This document shows positions 17,732-26,700 of a DNA stretch of 32,898 bases, one piece after another. The stretch is from positions 1 through 32,898 of the forward strand of contig CAYWGR010000045.1 in NCBI GenBank assembly GCA_964458015.1, in the 5' to 3' direction. The notes below the pieces were generated by a model that saw only the letters and a program-made list of their open reading frames with translations, did no database searches and had not been told where the DNA came from. How positions within the stretch are numbered: the first letter of the stretch is position 1; every line of letters begins with the position of its first letter. The DNA comes from CAYWGR01 sp964458015. Lineage in GTDB: Bacteria; Planctomycetota; Planctomycetia; Pirellulales; Thermoguttaceae. The translations under genes were made by a program, and so were the position numbers.

Positions 17732-19198
17732 ATGTTTATGAACTGGCAGCCGATTCCCGAAATCGTCGATGGTTTGCCGAATATCTGCGGCGCGGAGGCG
17801 CAGGTTGAGGAAATCATGCGGAAGAAAGATCTTGTTTTCCTCTCCGAAACAAATCTCCGACTCGATCGTCTGCAAGCTGTGTTTGCGATTGCGATGCATA
17901 TGCATCAGCCGTTGATTCCTGCCGGCGGAGGCGATCTGCACACGGCGGAAATGATCAGCAATCTTGACTGGATGATGCGTAATCCGGGAGTTGGTGACAG
18001 TCACAACGCACCAGTCTTCGCCGAATGTTACGCCCGGATGGGCAACATCATTTCCGAATTGGTCCATAACGGGCGAAATCCCCGCGTGATGCTGGATTAT
18101 TCCGGCCAGCTTCTTTACGGACTTCGCAAAATGGGGCGCGGCGACGTCATCGACCGGCTAAAGGTGGTGACCTGCGATCATCAACTGCGCCGTTATGTGG
18201 AGTGGCTCGGAACGATGTGGGGGCATCCTGTCGTGCCATCCACGCCAGTACCGGATTACATGCTTCAGATGCGGGCATGGCAGCAGCAGTTTGCCGCGGT
18301 ATTCGGCTGGGAGGCGCTCGGCCGCGTGCGGGGCTTTTCGCCGCCAGAAATGCATTTGCCCAATCATCCTGATACCGCCTACGAATATGTCAAGGCCCTG
18401 CGGGAATGCGGTTATCGTTGGCTTTTGGTGCAAGAACATACTGTCGAAATGCTTGACGGGCATGGGCTGAATGAAAAACATCTGCCGCATCGTCTTGTCG
18501 CGAAAAATTCCTCCGGTGAAGAAGTGTCCATCATCGCCATCATCAAAACACAAGGGTCCGACACGAAATTGATCGGTCAGATGCAACCGTTTTATGAAGC
18601 GCGCACGCTGCACCGCCGCGACATCGGCGGAATCTCCGTTCCGCCCATCGTCACTCAAATCGGCGACGGCGAGAACGGCGGCGTGATGATGAATGAATTT
18701 CCGTCGGCCTATCGCCAGGCCATCGAGCAATTCGGCACCGAGGGGGTAGTCAACGTCAACGTGACAGAGTATCTGGAGATGCTCGAACAAGCCGGCGTTA
18801 CGGAAGAAATGATGACGCCGATCCGGCCGATCCATCAAGGCCTCGTATTCGCGAAAATCAAGGAGTGGCGTCCTGGGGCCGCCGACGAAGCCGTCGCGGA
18901 AATCAAGCACGAGCATTCCAATTTTGCAATGGACGGCGGATCATGGACCAACAATATCAGTTGGGTTCATAACTACGAAAACATCCTGACGCCCATGAAC
19001 AAACTCAGCGCTCAATTCCATCAAGTGATGGACAATCGAGAGTTCGACAAAAACAGCCGAGCGTATCGCAATGTTTTGTTCCACCTGCTGTCGGCGGAAA
19101 CCAGTTGTTTTCGCTATTGGGGGCAAGGCGTCTGGACCGACTACGGCCAGGAAATATGCCGGCGAGGGCTCGACATCCTCGCCTACGATTGTAAATAG
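17732..19198 (+). CDS. GH57 family glycoside hydrolase/glucanotransferase
   Basis: This 488-residue protein belongs to GH57 but to a different subgroup from its upstream neighbour. It has motif 1 MHMHQP (55-60), a nucleophile region GFSPPEMHLP with Glu206 as candidate nucleophile, and QIGDGENGGVMMNEFP with Asp312 as candidate general acid. No signal peptide is seen, so it should be cytoplasmic. GH57 members include alpha-amylases, amylopullulanases, 4-alpha-glucanotransferases and branching enzymes. The exact activity cannot be decided, but a maltodextrin-acting role fits the operon. ATG at 17732 and ATG at 17738 are both possible; GTGAG (17727-17731) is better spaced for the second. It lies 94 bases after the branching-enzyme gene and 31 before glgX. 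Confidence 0.85.
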   Translation: MFMNWQPIPEIVDGLPNICGAEAQVEEIMRKKDLVFLSETNLRLDRLQAVFAIAMHMHQPLIPAGGGDLHTAEMISNLDWMMRNPGVGDSHNAPVFAECYARMGNIISELVHNGRNPRVMLDYSGQLLYGLRKMGRGDVIDRLKVVTCDHQLRRYVEWLGTMWGHPVVPSTPVPDYMLQMRAWQQQFAAVFGWEALGRVRGFSPPEMHLPNHPDTAYEYVKALRECGYRWLLVQEHTVEMLDGHGLNEKHLPHRLVAKNSSGEEVSIIAIIKTQGSDTKLIGQMQPFYEARTLHRRDIGGISVPPIVTQIGDGENGGVMMNEFPSAYRQAIEQFGTEGVVNVNVTEYLEMLEQAGVTEEMMTPIRPIHQGLVFAKIKEWRPGAADEAVAEIKHEHSNFAMDGGSWTNNISWVHNYENILTPMNKLSAQFHQVMDNREFDKNSRAYRNVLFHLLSAETSCFRYWGQGVWTDYGQEICRRGLDILAYDCK

Positions 19199-19229
19199 CG
19201 GAAAACGATTTACCGGAAAGGATGCTGCT

Positions 19230-21335
19230 GTGTCCGATTCTCGCACTGACCACTTCGTCGCTGCAAACCCGACGACGGTGCAAAGCCCGCCGCCCGTATT
19301 CGTCACCGCGCGAGGGCATTGCCGACCGTTCGGGGCGACCGTGGAGCCAAGCGGCGTGAATTTCGCCCTTTTTTCGCGTCATGCCGAGCGTGTGGACCTT
19401 CTTCTTTTCCATGAAGGAAAAATGGATCCCCTTGCGGAAATTCCGCTTTCTCCATCGACGAACAAGACAGGCGACGTATGGCACATTTTTATCGCCGATC
19501 TGCCGCTTGATATTTTGTACGCTTACCGTGTTTACGGTCCCTATCAGCCGCAAAAAGGACATCGGTTCGATCCGAAGCATATTGTACTAGACCCCTATGC
19601 GCGCGCGCTAAGCGGCGGTCAACACTGGGGCGTGCCGGATATCTCGCATTCACAAACCGATAACCGCTTGACACGCCGCTGCCGCATCGTCTCTAGCCAG
19701 TTTGATTGGGAAGGCGACGTTCCGCTTGCCACGCCGATGAGTCGGACCGTCATTTATGAACTGCATGTTCGCGGTTTCACTTGCCATCCGAGTTCCAATG
19801 CGGTTCATCCGGGCACATTCTTGGGTTTGTGTGAAAAGATACCGCATCTCAAGGCACTTGGAGTCACGGCCGTTCAGCTCATGCCCGTCGTCGAGTTTGA
19901 CGAGCTCGACCAACTTCACAAAAATCCCGTTACCGGCGAACCGTTGAAAAACTATTGGGGTTATTCACCCATTGCTTTTTTCGCGCCGAAGGCATCTTAT
20001 GCCACCGCCGCCGGCCGACAGGTTCAAGAGTTCAAGCATATGGTGAAATCGTTCCACCAAGCCGGCATCGAGGTGATTCTCGACGTCGTCTACAACCATA
20101 CATGCGAAGGAAACGAATCGGGCCCCACGATCAGCTTCCGGGGACTCGACAATTCCATCTACTACATGCTCGACAAGCAAGGGCGCTACTACAACTACTC
20201 GGGCTGCGGCAATACCTTCAACTGCAATCATCCCGTGGTTCGCGATTTGATCCTCGATTGCTTGAGCCACTTCGTCGCCGAGTATCATGTCGATGGATTT
20301 CGTTTTGATTTGGCGTCCATTTTGGGACGCGGCGCCGACGGCAAGGTGCTCGAAGATCCGCCGTTGATTCGTCATATTGCCGAGCATCCGGTGTTGGCCG
20401 GGACGAAAATAATCGCCGAGGCGTGGGACGCCGCCGGCCTGCACCAACTCGGTAAATTTCCGGCCTGGGGACGCTGGGCGGAATTGAACGGCATGTATCG
20501 CGACGATATCCGGCATTTCGTCCGTAGCGATCCGAATGCGACCGCCATGTTGGCAAAACGCATCTGCGGCAGTCTGGATATCTATGGCGATGCCTCGCGC
20601 CATCCCTATCATTCGATCAACTTCATCACTTGCCACGATGGTTTCACGCTGAACGATTTGGTAAGTTACGATAAAAAGCACAATTGGGAAAATGGCGAAG
20701 ACGACCGAGACGGATCTGAGTACAACGTAAGTTGGAATTGCGGGAAGGAAGGTCCTACCGACGATTTAGATACGATTGCATTGCGGCAGCGTCAGATGAA
20801 GAACTTTCTTGCGATTCTCATGGTTTCGCAAGGCGTTCCGTTCCTCTCGCAAGGCGATGAATTCGCGCGTACGCAAAACGGCAACAACAACGCCTACTGC
20901 CAGGATAATGCCACGACCTGGGTCGATTGGCGACTGGCGGAGACGAATGCCGATCTCTTGCGGTTCACACGCATGATGATCGCCTTGCGGTCGAAACATT
21001 TTGCTTTAAGCCGCGAGGAGTTTGTCAACCGAACAAGTTGGCATGGCACGCGCCTCGGTAACCCAGATTGGACCGGCCAAAGCCGGGCGCTTGCTTTTCA
21101 GATGCATAGCTGGCATAACCAGCCGGAAATATTCGTCATGTTCAACGCCCATTGGGAGCCGCAACGATTTATGCTGCCGAACCGCGATTGGCAACGGCGC
21201 TGGCGGCGGCTGGTTGATACTTCGCTGCTCGCTCCCCAAGATATCGTGGAGGATCTGGATGCCATTCCCCTCGATCCCTACGACCATTATCTCGTTAATC
21301 CTCGCAGCACCGTGATCCTGATGGCTCCAAGCTAA
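19230..21335 (+). CDS. glgX: Glycogen debranching enzyme GlgX (isoamylase type, GH13)
   Basis: The 701-residue protein has an N-terminal CBM48-like domain (about 25-150: PFGATVEPSGVNFALFSRHA) and then a GH13 barrel. Region I is DVVYNHT, the nucleophile Asp360 is in DGFRFDLAS, the acid/base Glu397 is in IIAEAWD, and Asp470 is in TCHDGFTL. Length and motifs fit GlgX/TreX/isoamylase enzymes, which hydrolyse alpha-1,6 branches of glycogen. I chose GTG at 19230 because GGAAAGG (19215-19221) lies eight bases upstream and CBM48 homology starts soon after. The frame is open further upstream to 19071, but that part overlaps the GH57 gene and lacks homology. It is the last gene of the glucan operon, 31 bases after the second GH57 gene. 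Confidence 0.93.
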   Translation: MSDSRTDHFVAANPTTVQSPPPVFVTARGHCRPFGATVEPSGVNFALFSRHAERVDLLLFHEGKMDPLAEIPLSPSTNKTGDVWHIFIADLPLDILYAYRVYGPYQPQKGHRFDPKHIVLDPYARALSGGQHWGVPDISHSQTDNRLTRRCRIVSSQFDWEGDVPLATPMSRTVIYELHVRGFTCHPSSNAVHPGTFLGLCEKIPHLKALGVTAVQLMPVVEFDELDQLHKNPVTGEPLKNYWGYSPIAFFAPKASYATAAGRQVQEFKHMVKSFHQAGIEVILDVVYNHTCEGNESGPTISFRGLDNSIYYMLDKQGRYYNYSGCGNTFNCNHPVVRDLILDCLSHFVAEYHVDGFRFDLASILGRGADGKVLEDPPLIRHIAEHPVLAGTKIIAEAWDAAGLHQLGKFPAWGRWAELNGMYRDDIRHFVRSDPNATAMLAKRICGSLDIYGDASRHPYHSINFITCHDGFTLNDLVSYDKKHNWENGEDDRDGSEYNVSWNCGKEGPTDDLDTIALRQRQMKNFLAILMVSQGVPFLSQGDEFARTQNGNNNAYCQDNATTWVDWRLAETNADLLRFTRMMIALRSKHFALSREEFVNRTSWHGTRLGNPDWTGQSRALAFQMHSWHNQPEIFVMFNAHWEPQRFMLPNRDWQRRWRRLVDTSLLAPQDIVEDLDAIPLDPYDHYLVNPRSTVILMAPS

Positions 21336-21345
21336 ACGGGACGCC

Positions 21346-21365
21346 TCTCGGATTCTCAACCGAGA
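21346..21365 (+). repeat. Hairpin after glgX
   Basis: TCTCGG (21346-21351) pairs with CCGAGA (21360-21365) around an eight-base loop, 11 bases after the glgX stop. There is no T run, so it is a weak terminator candidate. It adjoins the dispersed repeat and may be part of it. Confidence 0.4.
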
Positions 21366-21388
21366 TCAGGATGACGGCTATTCTGTTA

Positions 21389-21438
21389 GGATGCCGGTTC
21401 CTCCGTGGCCAAGGTTTTTACAATTCTCCTGCCCAATC
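21389..21438 (-). repeat. Dispersed intergenic repeat (copy B, inverted)
   Basis: Read on the minus strand, this segment starts GATTGGGCAGGAGAA and contains TTGGCCACGGAGGAACCG followed by GCATCC. It matches 10839-10890 with two single-base gaps and a few substitutions. Further along the minus strand a second GTCATCCTGA core (around 21366-21375) follows, but the second palindrome arm of copy A is not recognisable. The two copies bracket the glucan operon in opposite orientation, about 10.5 kb apart. Confidence 0.75.
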
Positions 21439-21717
21439 GTATTGGTCACTGGATAATACTGTAGGGTCATTAAAAAAACTTGTTGCAGTGATAAATCAAA
21501 AAACATCCCACAGATGGTTGTAAGAATACCGGCATCGAGAGGCATATGGGCAGATGGCATAGCCGCTCGCATGAGTGGCGAAAGTCACACAAAAGTGGCA
21601 TCTTTTTCGAGATATACTTCAACTTGAACAGCCTACACTAGACGGCGAGTCACTTATCCAATCGCCGCGTATTGTAAAATGACCGGGCGGTTGATAAAAT
21701 GTCTAGGTTCAATTGGA

Positions 21718-22350
21718 ATGGAGATTTCCGTGCCTAAACTTACGGCAATTCGAAAGCAAGCCCTCGATGAGTTGATGAAGGAGGCGATCTTCAAAGCAAC
21801 CATTGCCGTGTTGGGCGCACAGGGCGTGAAGGGGATGACGATGGACCGGGTAGCCGCGGAAGCAGGCGTTGCCAAGGGCAGTTTATATCGTTATTTCCAC
21901 AGCAAACGCGACCTTCTGGAATTTGCTTATGCCAAAGTTACCGCCCCCATTTTTCAAGTCTTAGAAGATTTGGTGAACCAAAACGAGCCGGCGGTTGTCA
22001 AACTAGCGGGGCATCTACACGCGCTGTTGGAGCATATTGCCAAACATGCCCATGTCCACAAATTGCTCTTCGAGGACGATGCCGTGCTTGGGCTATTACT
22101 GCCTTCCGAACGCCAGGCAACGGAGGTCGCCAGTCAACAGTTAGCGGGCTTTTTCCGCCAAGGAATTGCCGAAGGCGTTTTCACTTCCGGCGATCCGCTA
22201 TTATTGGCCAAAATGTACATCGGCCTCTGCAAAAGTGTGCTGCAAACCCGGCCAAAGCTCGAAGATCGCAATCAAAGAGAAGGCATCCACCGGTTGATTA
22301 TGGATACTTTTTTGAACGGAGTCGCTAAAGATAAAGTCTGTGTGAGCTGA
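21718..22350 (+). CDS. TetR/AcrR family transcriptional regulator
   Basis: About 210 residues. The N-terminal TetR DNA-binding domain is clear: an AIFKATIAVLGAQGVKGMTM helix pair followed by the helix-turn-helix VAAEAGVAKGSLYRYFHSKRDLL. The rest is an all-helical ligand-binding and dimerisation region without recognisable motifs. Such regulators usually repress adjacent efflux genes until a ligand binds, and it lies just upstream of an RND adaptor and pump on the same strand, so local control is likely. The start is ambiguous. ATG 21679 gives 223 residues, ATG 21718 is used here, and GTG 21730 has GGAG (21720-21723) six bases upstream and may be the real one. Confidence 0.88.
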   Translation: MEISVPKLTAIRKQALDELMKEAIFKATIAVLGAQGVKGMTMDRVAAEAGVAKGSLYRYFHSKRDLLEFAYAKVTAPIFQVLEDLVNQNEPAVVKLAGHLHALLEHIAKHAHVHKLLFEDDAVLGLLLPSERQATEVASQQLAGFFRQGIAEGVFTSGDPLLLAKMYIGLCKSVLQTRPKLEDRNQREGIHRLIMDTFLNGVAKDKVCVS

Positions 22351-22427
22351 CGGTGGGATACGAGGGGATCTATTTTCCAGGAATGTTTTCTTTGGGATCG
22401 ACAGGTTGCGGGATAGGGAGCCAATCC

Positions 22428-23540
22428 ATGAATGGGCGTAGATGCAAACCCTGGTTTGCGGCAGTTTTTTTGGCGTTTTTTTGCCTGCTAGGCTGCAATC
22501 GGACGCAAGAGGCTCCTCCTCAGCAAGTTCCCGAGGTTTCCGTGTTCGCGGTTTATCCTCAAAAAATCGTACTGACCTCGGAATTGCCGGGCCGGACTTC
22601 GAGCTACCTTGTTGCCGAGATTCGGCCGCAAGTCAACGGTCTTCTCCAAAAACGGCTCTTCACGGAAGGATCCCAAGTGAAGGCCGGCCAACTTCTCTAT
22701 GAGATTGATCCGTCCCCTTATGCAGCCGCTTATGAAAATGCCGCGGCAAGTCTCCAGTCCACCAAAAAAGCGGCCGATCGCGCCAAGGCCGCATTGGACG
22801 CAAGCACCGCGGGGCTCAAGCGATACGAGGCTTTGCTTTCGCTGTCCAAAATGAATTTTCAGCGGTACGATAAACTAAGCAAAACACAGGCCGTATCGGC
22901 CATGCAGTTCGACCAAGCCAAGGCCGACGTGGATGTGGCCGACTCCGAATTGCGGGTGGCCGAGGCTCAGGTCGAAAGCGATCACCAAACCGTAGAAGCG
23001 GCTGTTTCGGCCATCAAGCAGGCGGAAGCGGCGGTGAAAACCGCTAAGATCAATCTTGATTATTCCAAGATTATGGCCCCTATTTCCGGCCGCATCGGCC
23101 GGTCCAATGTGACCGAAGGCGCGATCGTAACGGCTTATCAGCCCACCCCACTGGCGATCATCCAGCAACTGGATCCCATTTTTGTGGACGTGCCGCAATC
23201 CACTACGGAAGTGAATCGCTTGAAACGCAGTCTGGCGAACGGTCGCCTCAAAACGAACGGGACCGACGAGGTCAAGATCGTTTTGGAAGACGGTACGCCT
23301 TATCATGAAAATGGATCGCTCAAGTTCCAAGATGTCACCGTCGATCCAACCACCGGGTCGGTCATTCTTCGGATCGTCGTCCCCAACCCTGACGGCATAC
23401 TTCTGCCCGGCATGTTCGTTCGCGCGATCATCGACGAAGGCGTCAACGAACAGGCAATGCTTGTTCCCCAGCAGGCCGTATCGCGCGATCCCAAGGGAAA
23501 TCCCACAACCTTGGTCGTTGGCGCGGATCGCAAGGTGTAG
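22428..23540 (+). CDS. RND efflux periplasmic adaptor (AcrA/MexA type), interrupted by in-frame TAG
   Basis: The frame encodes 370 residues before a TAG at 23538-23540. It has a lipoprotein signal peptide with lipobox LLGC (lipidation Cys at about residue 23). A beta-barrel/lipoyl half-motif follows (RPQVNGLLQKRLFTEGSQVKAGQLLYEIDPSPY), then a long alpha hairpin with coiled-coil character (about 90-205), then the second lipoyl half (KIMAPISGRIGRSNVTEGAIV), and then the beta-barrel. It ends within the membrane-proximal domain at GADRKV, whereas AcrA-type adaptors continue with about 60-70 more residues. The missing part follows in the same frame at 23541-23747, so this looks like a nonsense-mutated or mis-sequenced gene. 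AGGGAG (22415-22420) supports ATG 22428. The adaptor would bridge the inner-membrane pump encoded next to an outer-membrane TolC-like channel, which is not encoded here. Confidence 0.88.
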   Translation: MNGRRCKPWFAAVFLAFFCLLGCNRTQEAPPQQVPEVSVFAVYPQKIVLTSELPGRTSSYLVAEIRPQVNGLLQKRLFTEGSQVKAGQLLYEIDPSPYAAAYENAAASLQSTKKAADRAKAALDASTAGLKRYEALLSLSKMNFQRYDKLSKTQAVSAMQFDQAKADVDVADSELRVAEAQVESDHQTVEAAVSAIKQAEAAVKTAKINLDYSKIMAPISGRIGRSNVTEGAIVTAYQPTPLAIIQQLDPIFVDVPQSTTEVNRLKRSLANGRLKTNGTDEVKIVLEDGTPYHENGSLKFQDVTVDPTTGSVILRIVVPNPDGILLPGMFVRAIIDEGVNEQAMLVPQQAVSRDPKGNPTTLVVGADRKV

Positions 23541-23747
23541 CCTCGCGCGATCACCACGGATCGCGCAATCGGCGATAAATGGCTCGTTCCCTCGGGCCTG
23601 GCCCCGGGCGACCGCGTCGTTATCGAGGGAATGCAGAAAGCACGTCCCGGAATGACGGTTAAAGTTGTTCCTCAAGAAGCCGGCAAACCGTCCAACGCGA
23701 AACCCGCGGGCACGGCTCCCGCCGCCTCACCCACGAAACGATCGTAA
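23541..23747 (+). pseudogene. In-frame C-terminal remainder of the RND adaptor beyond the TAG
   Basis: Directly after the TAG, in the same frame, 68 sense codons run to TAA at 23745-23747. They encode PRAITTDRAIGDKWLVPSGL, then APGDRVVIEGMQKARPGMTV and a Pro/Ala/Lys-rich tail. This is the expected end of an AcrA-type membrane-proximal domain (typical pattern: G.kWlV..GL..GDrVivEG.qk.rpG). The pump gene starts 17 bases later. A C in place of T at 23538 would give CAG (Gln) and one continuous reading frame of 439 residues. There is no ribosome binding site or start codon for independent translation at its beginning. Confidence 0.85.
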
Positions 23748-23764
23748 GCCGGCGGAGAAGCACC

Positions 23765-26700
23765 ATGTTATCGAAATTTTTTCTGGATCGGCCTGTTTTT
23801 GCGTGGGTCATCGCGATTATTTTGATGGTGTTGGGCGGCCTGGGCATCTACAATTTGCCCATCTCGCAGTATCCGCCGATCGCCCCGCCCTCGATCTCCA
23901 TCGATTCGTTCTACCCTGGTGCGTCGGCCGAAACGGTGGAAAACAGCGTGACCCAGATTATCGAACAGAAGATGACGGGTTTCGACGACATGCTGTATCT
24001 CTCGGGCACGAGCGACTCGGCCGGTTCGTCGCGCATCGAACTGACCTTCAAACCCGGAACAGATCCGGATTTGGCTTGGGCCAAAGTACAAAACAAGCTC
24101 CAGTTGGCCATGGCGAGCCTGCCCAACGTGGTCCAGCAAACCGGTGTGTCGGTGAACAAATCCACGCGGAATTATCTGATCATCGTGGGGCTTGTTTCCG
24201 AAGACGGCAGCATGGACGGCAACGACCTGCGCGATTACGCCCAATCCAATTTGGAAAAAGTCCTGTCTCGCATCCCCGGCGTCGGCGAAGTGACCAACTT
24301 CGGCTCGCAATACGCCATGCGCGTATGGCTCGATCCTAACAAGCTGACTAATTATCAGTTGACGATCGCGGATGTCAATCAAGCCCTGAAGAGCTATAAC
24401 GTGGAAGTCTCCGCCGGTCAGTTCGGCGGAATGCCCGCGGTCAAAGGGCAGCGGTTGAACACTTCGATTGTCGTGCAAAACCTGCTGCAAACGCCCGAGG
24501 AGTTCGCCGCCATCCCGATTCGCACCAATCCCGACGGCTCCGTCGTTCGGATTCGTGATGTGGGGCGAACCGAACTGGGGACCGAGTCCTACGACATCCA
24601 GGCCTTCTACAACGGCAAACCCAGCGCTGCGATGGCCATCCGCCAGGCCCCTGGCGCAAATGCGTTGGAAACCGCCAATGCCGTGAAGAAAAAACTGGAT
24701 GAGATGAGTTCGTTCTTCCCGCGGGGAATGAAGGTCGTGTATCCCTACGATACCACGCCGTTTGTCCGCGTGGCCATTCATGAAGTCGTGAAAACCCTCT
24801 TCGAGGCGGTTTTCCTGGTCTTCTTGGTCATGTATCTTTTCATGGGCAACATCCGCGCCACGTTGATTCCCACAATCGCCGTGCCTGTCGTTCTGTTGGG
24901 CACTTTTGCCGCCCTAAGCATGTTCGGCTTCTCCATCAATATGCTTACGATGTTTGCCATGGTGTTGGCCATCGGTCTTTTGGTGGACGATGCGATCGTC
25001 GTCGTCGAAAACGTCGAACGCATCATGGCCGAGGAAGGGCTTTCGCCGCGCGAGGCCACGGCCAAGTCGATGGAACAGATCACCAGCGCCTTGATCGGCA
25101 TCGGCCTGGTGCTTTCCGCGGTTTTCGGCCCGATGGCTTTTTTCCCCGGTTCAACCGGCGTAATCTACCGGCAATTTTCCATCACGATCATCGCTTCCAT
25201 GCTGCTGTCGGTGGTCGTGGCGTTGATATTAACGCCGGTGCTGTGCGCAACCTTCCTCAAGCCGGTAGGCAAGGGGCATGAACCCGCCGAAAACTCGTTC
25301 TTTTTGCTGCGTCCCTTCTTCCTTTGGTTCGACCGCATTTTTTACTGGATTCGAGACCGCTACATCCAATTGGTCAGACTGTCGATAGGCAGGGCGCTGC
25401 GATATGTCTTTCTTGTTTTCTATGTAATGCTCGTCGGAGCGGTTGGATTATTGTATGTGAGACTCCCCAGCGCCTATCTCCCTGATGAAGATCAAGGGAT
25501 CCTGATGTGTCAGGTGCTTATGCCGACCGGTTCCACCTTGGAGCAAACCCAAGCGATAGCCACTCAAGCGGCGGATTATTTCATGAAAGATGAAGCCGAG
25601 GCGGTTGAGTCTTGCATGACGATTTCCGGCATCGGCTTTTCCGGCAGATCGCAGAACAACGCCATGATATTCGTCAAGTTGAAGGACTGGTCGTTGCGCG
25701 ACCGCGCCGACTTGAAGAGCAAAGCCGTTTCCGGCCGGGCCATGGCGGCATTTTCAAAAATTCGCAACGCCATGGTCTTTGCGTTCCCGCCACCGGCTGT
25801 GCTTGAATTAGGCAACGCCCGAGGCGTCGATTTCCAGTTGCTGGACCGCGGCGGCATCGGACACACGGCCCTGATGAACGCCCGCAATCAACTGCTGGGC
25901 ATGGCCGCCCAGGATCCGCGATTAACAAGCGTTCGCCCCAACGGCATGGAAGATGTCTCGGAATACCGCGTCGATGTCAACTGGGAACAAGCCGGCGCTC
26001 AGGGAGTTCCGATCGGCGCTATCCACTCGACCATCTCCTCCGCTTTCGGCAGCAGCTACGTCAACGACTTTATCCAAAGCGGGCGCGTCAAGCGGGCATA
26101 CATCCAGGCCGATGCCCCCTATCGGATGCTGCCCCAGGATCTGGAAAAACTCTACGTGCGCAACAATGCGGGAAAAATGGTTCCTTATTCTTCCTTTGCA
26201 TCGGGGCGTTGGACTTCCAATTCTCCGCGACTTGAACGCTTCAACGGATTTCCTTCGATGAATATCTGGGGTGAGCCGGCCCCCGGCCGAAGTTCCGGCG
26301 AGGCCATGCAGGCCATGGAAGAGATTGTCGCGAAACTGCCCCCTGGAACGGGCTACGACTGGACGGGGCTTTCCTACCAAGAACGCATGGCGACGGCCCA
26401 GGGGCCGGTCCTCTATGCCTTTTCGATATTGGTCATTTTCCTCTGCGTTGCGGCTCTATACGAAAGCTGGACCATCCCCTTCGTCAACCTTCTGATGTTG
26501 CCCTTGGGTGTGTTCGGCGCTCTTGTGGCCACTTCCGCGCGAGGGCTGTCGAACGACGTTTACTTCCAGATCGGTTTTCTAACGACGCTAGGTCTTTCGA
26601 CGAAAAACGCCATCCTCATCGTGCAATTTATCAAGGAACAGCAGCGCCGAGGTTACGGGCTGATGGATGCGACGCTTGCCGCGGTAAAAACACGATTCCG

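Larger units (their letters stand above)
21336..21717 (+). other. Intergenic region with repeat copy B
   Basis: No gene is visible in these 382 bases. It holds a small hairpin (21346-21365) and an inverted copy of the dispersed repeat (21389-21438). The part after 21450 should contain the promoter of the TetR-efflux genes, but no clear -35/-10 pair or TetR operator palindrome was found by eye. Confidence 0.5.

Noticed and set aside
19071..19229. Upstream extension of the glgX frame
   Set aside because: It overlaps the end of the GH57 gene, lacks homology to CBM48, and a well-spaced ribosome binding site supports GTG 19230.
18158..20681. Minus-strand frames opposite the second GH57 gene and glgX (18158-18916 and 19965-20681)
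   Set aside because: They lie antisense to genes with intact catalytic motifs and have no homology of their own that I recognise.
21346..21365. Intrinsic terminator for the glucan operon
   Set aside because: The stem is only six base pairs and is not followed by a T run, so it is listed only as a hairpin.
23538..23540. TAG as pyrrolysine or programmed readthrough signal
   Set aside because: Adaptor proteins are not known to use recoding here, and no pyl genes or suppressor tRNA are visible. A point mutation or base-call error is simpler.
23768..24781. Minus-strand 337-codon frame inside the RND pump gene
   Set aside because: It is fully antisense to the conserved porter region. Its composition (many His/Gly/Arg) is typical of reverse-frame artefacts and it shows no domain.
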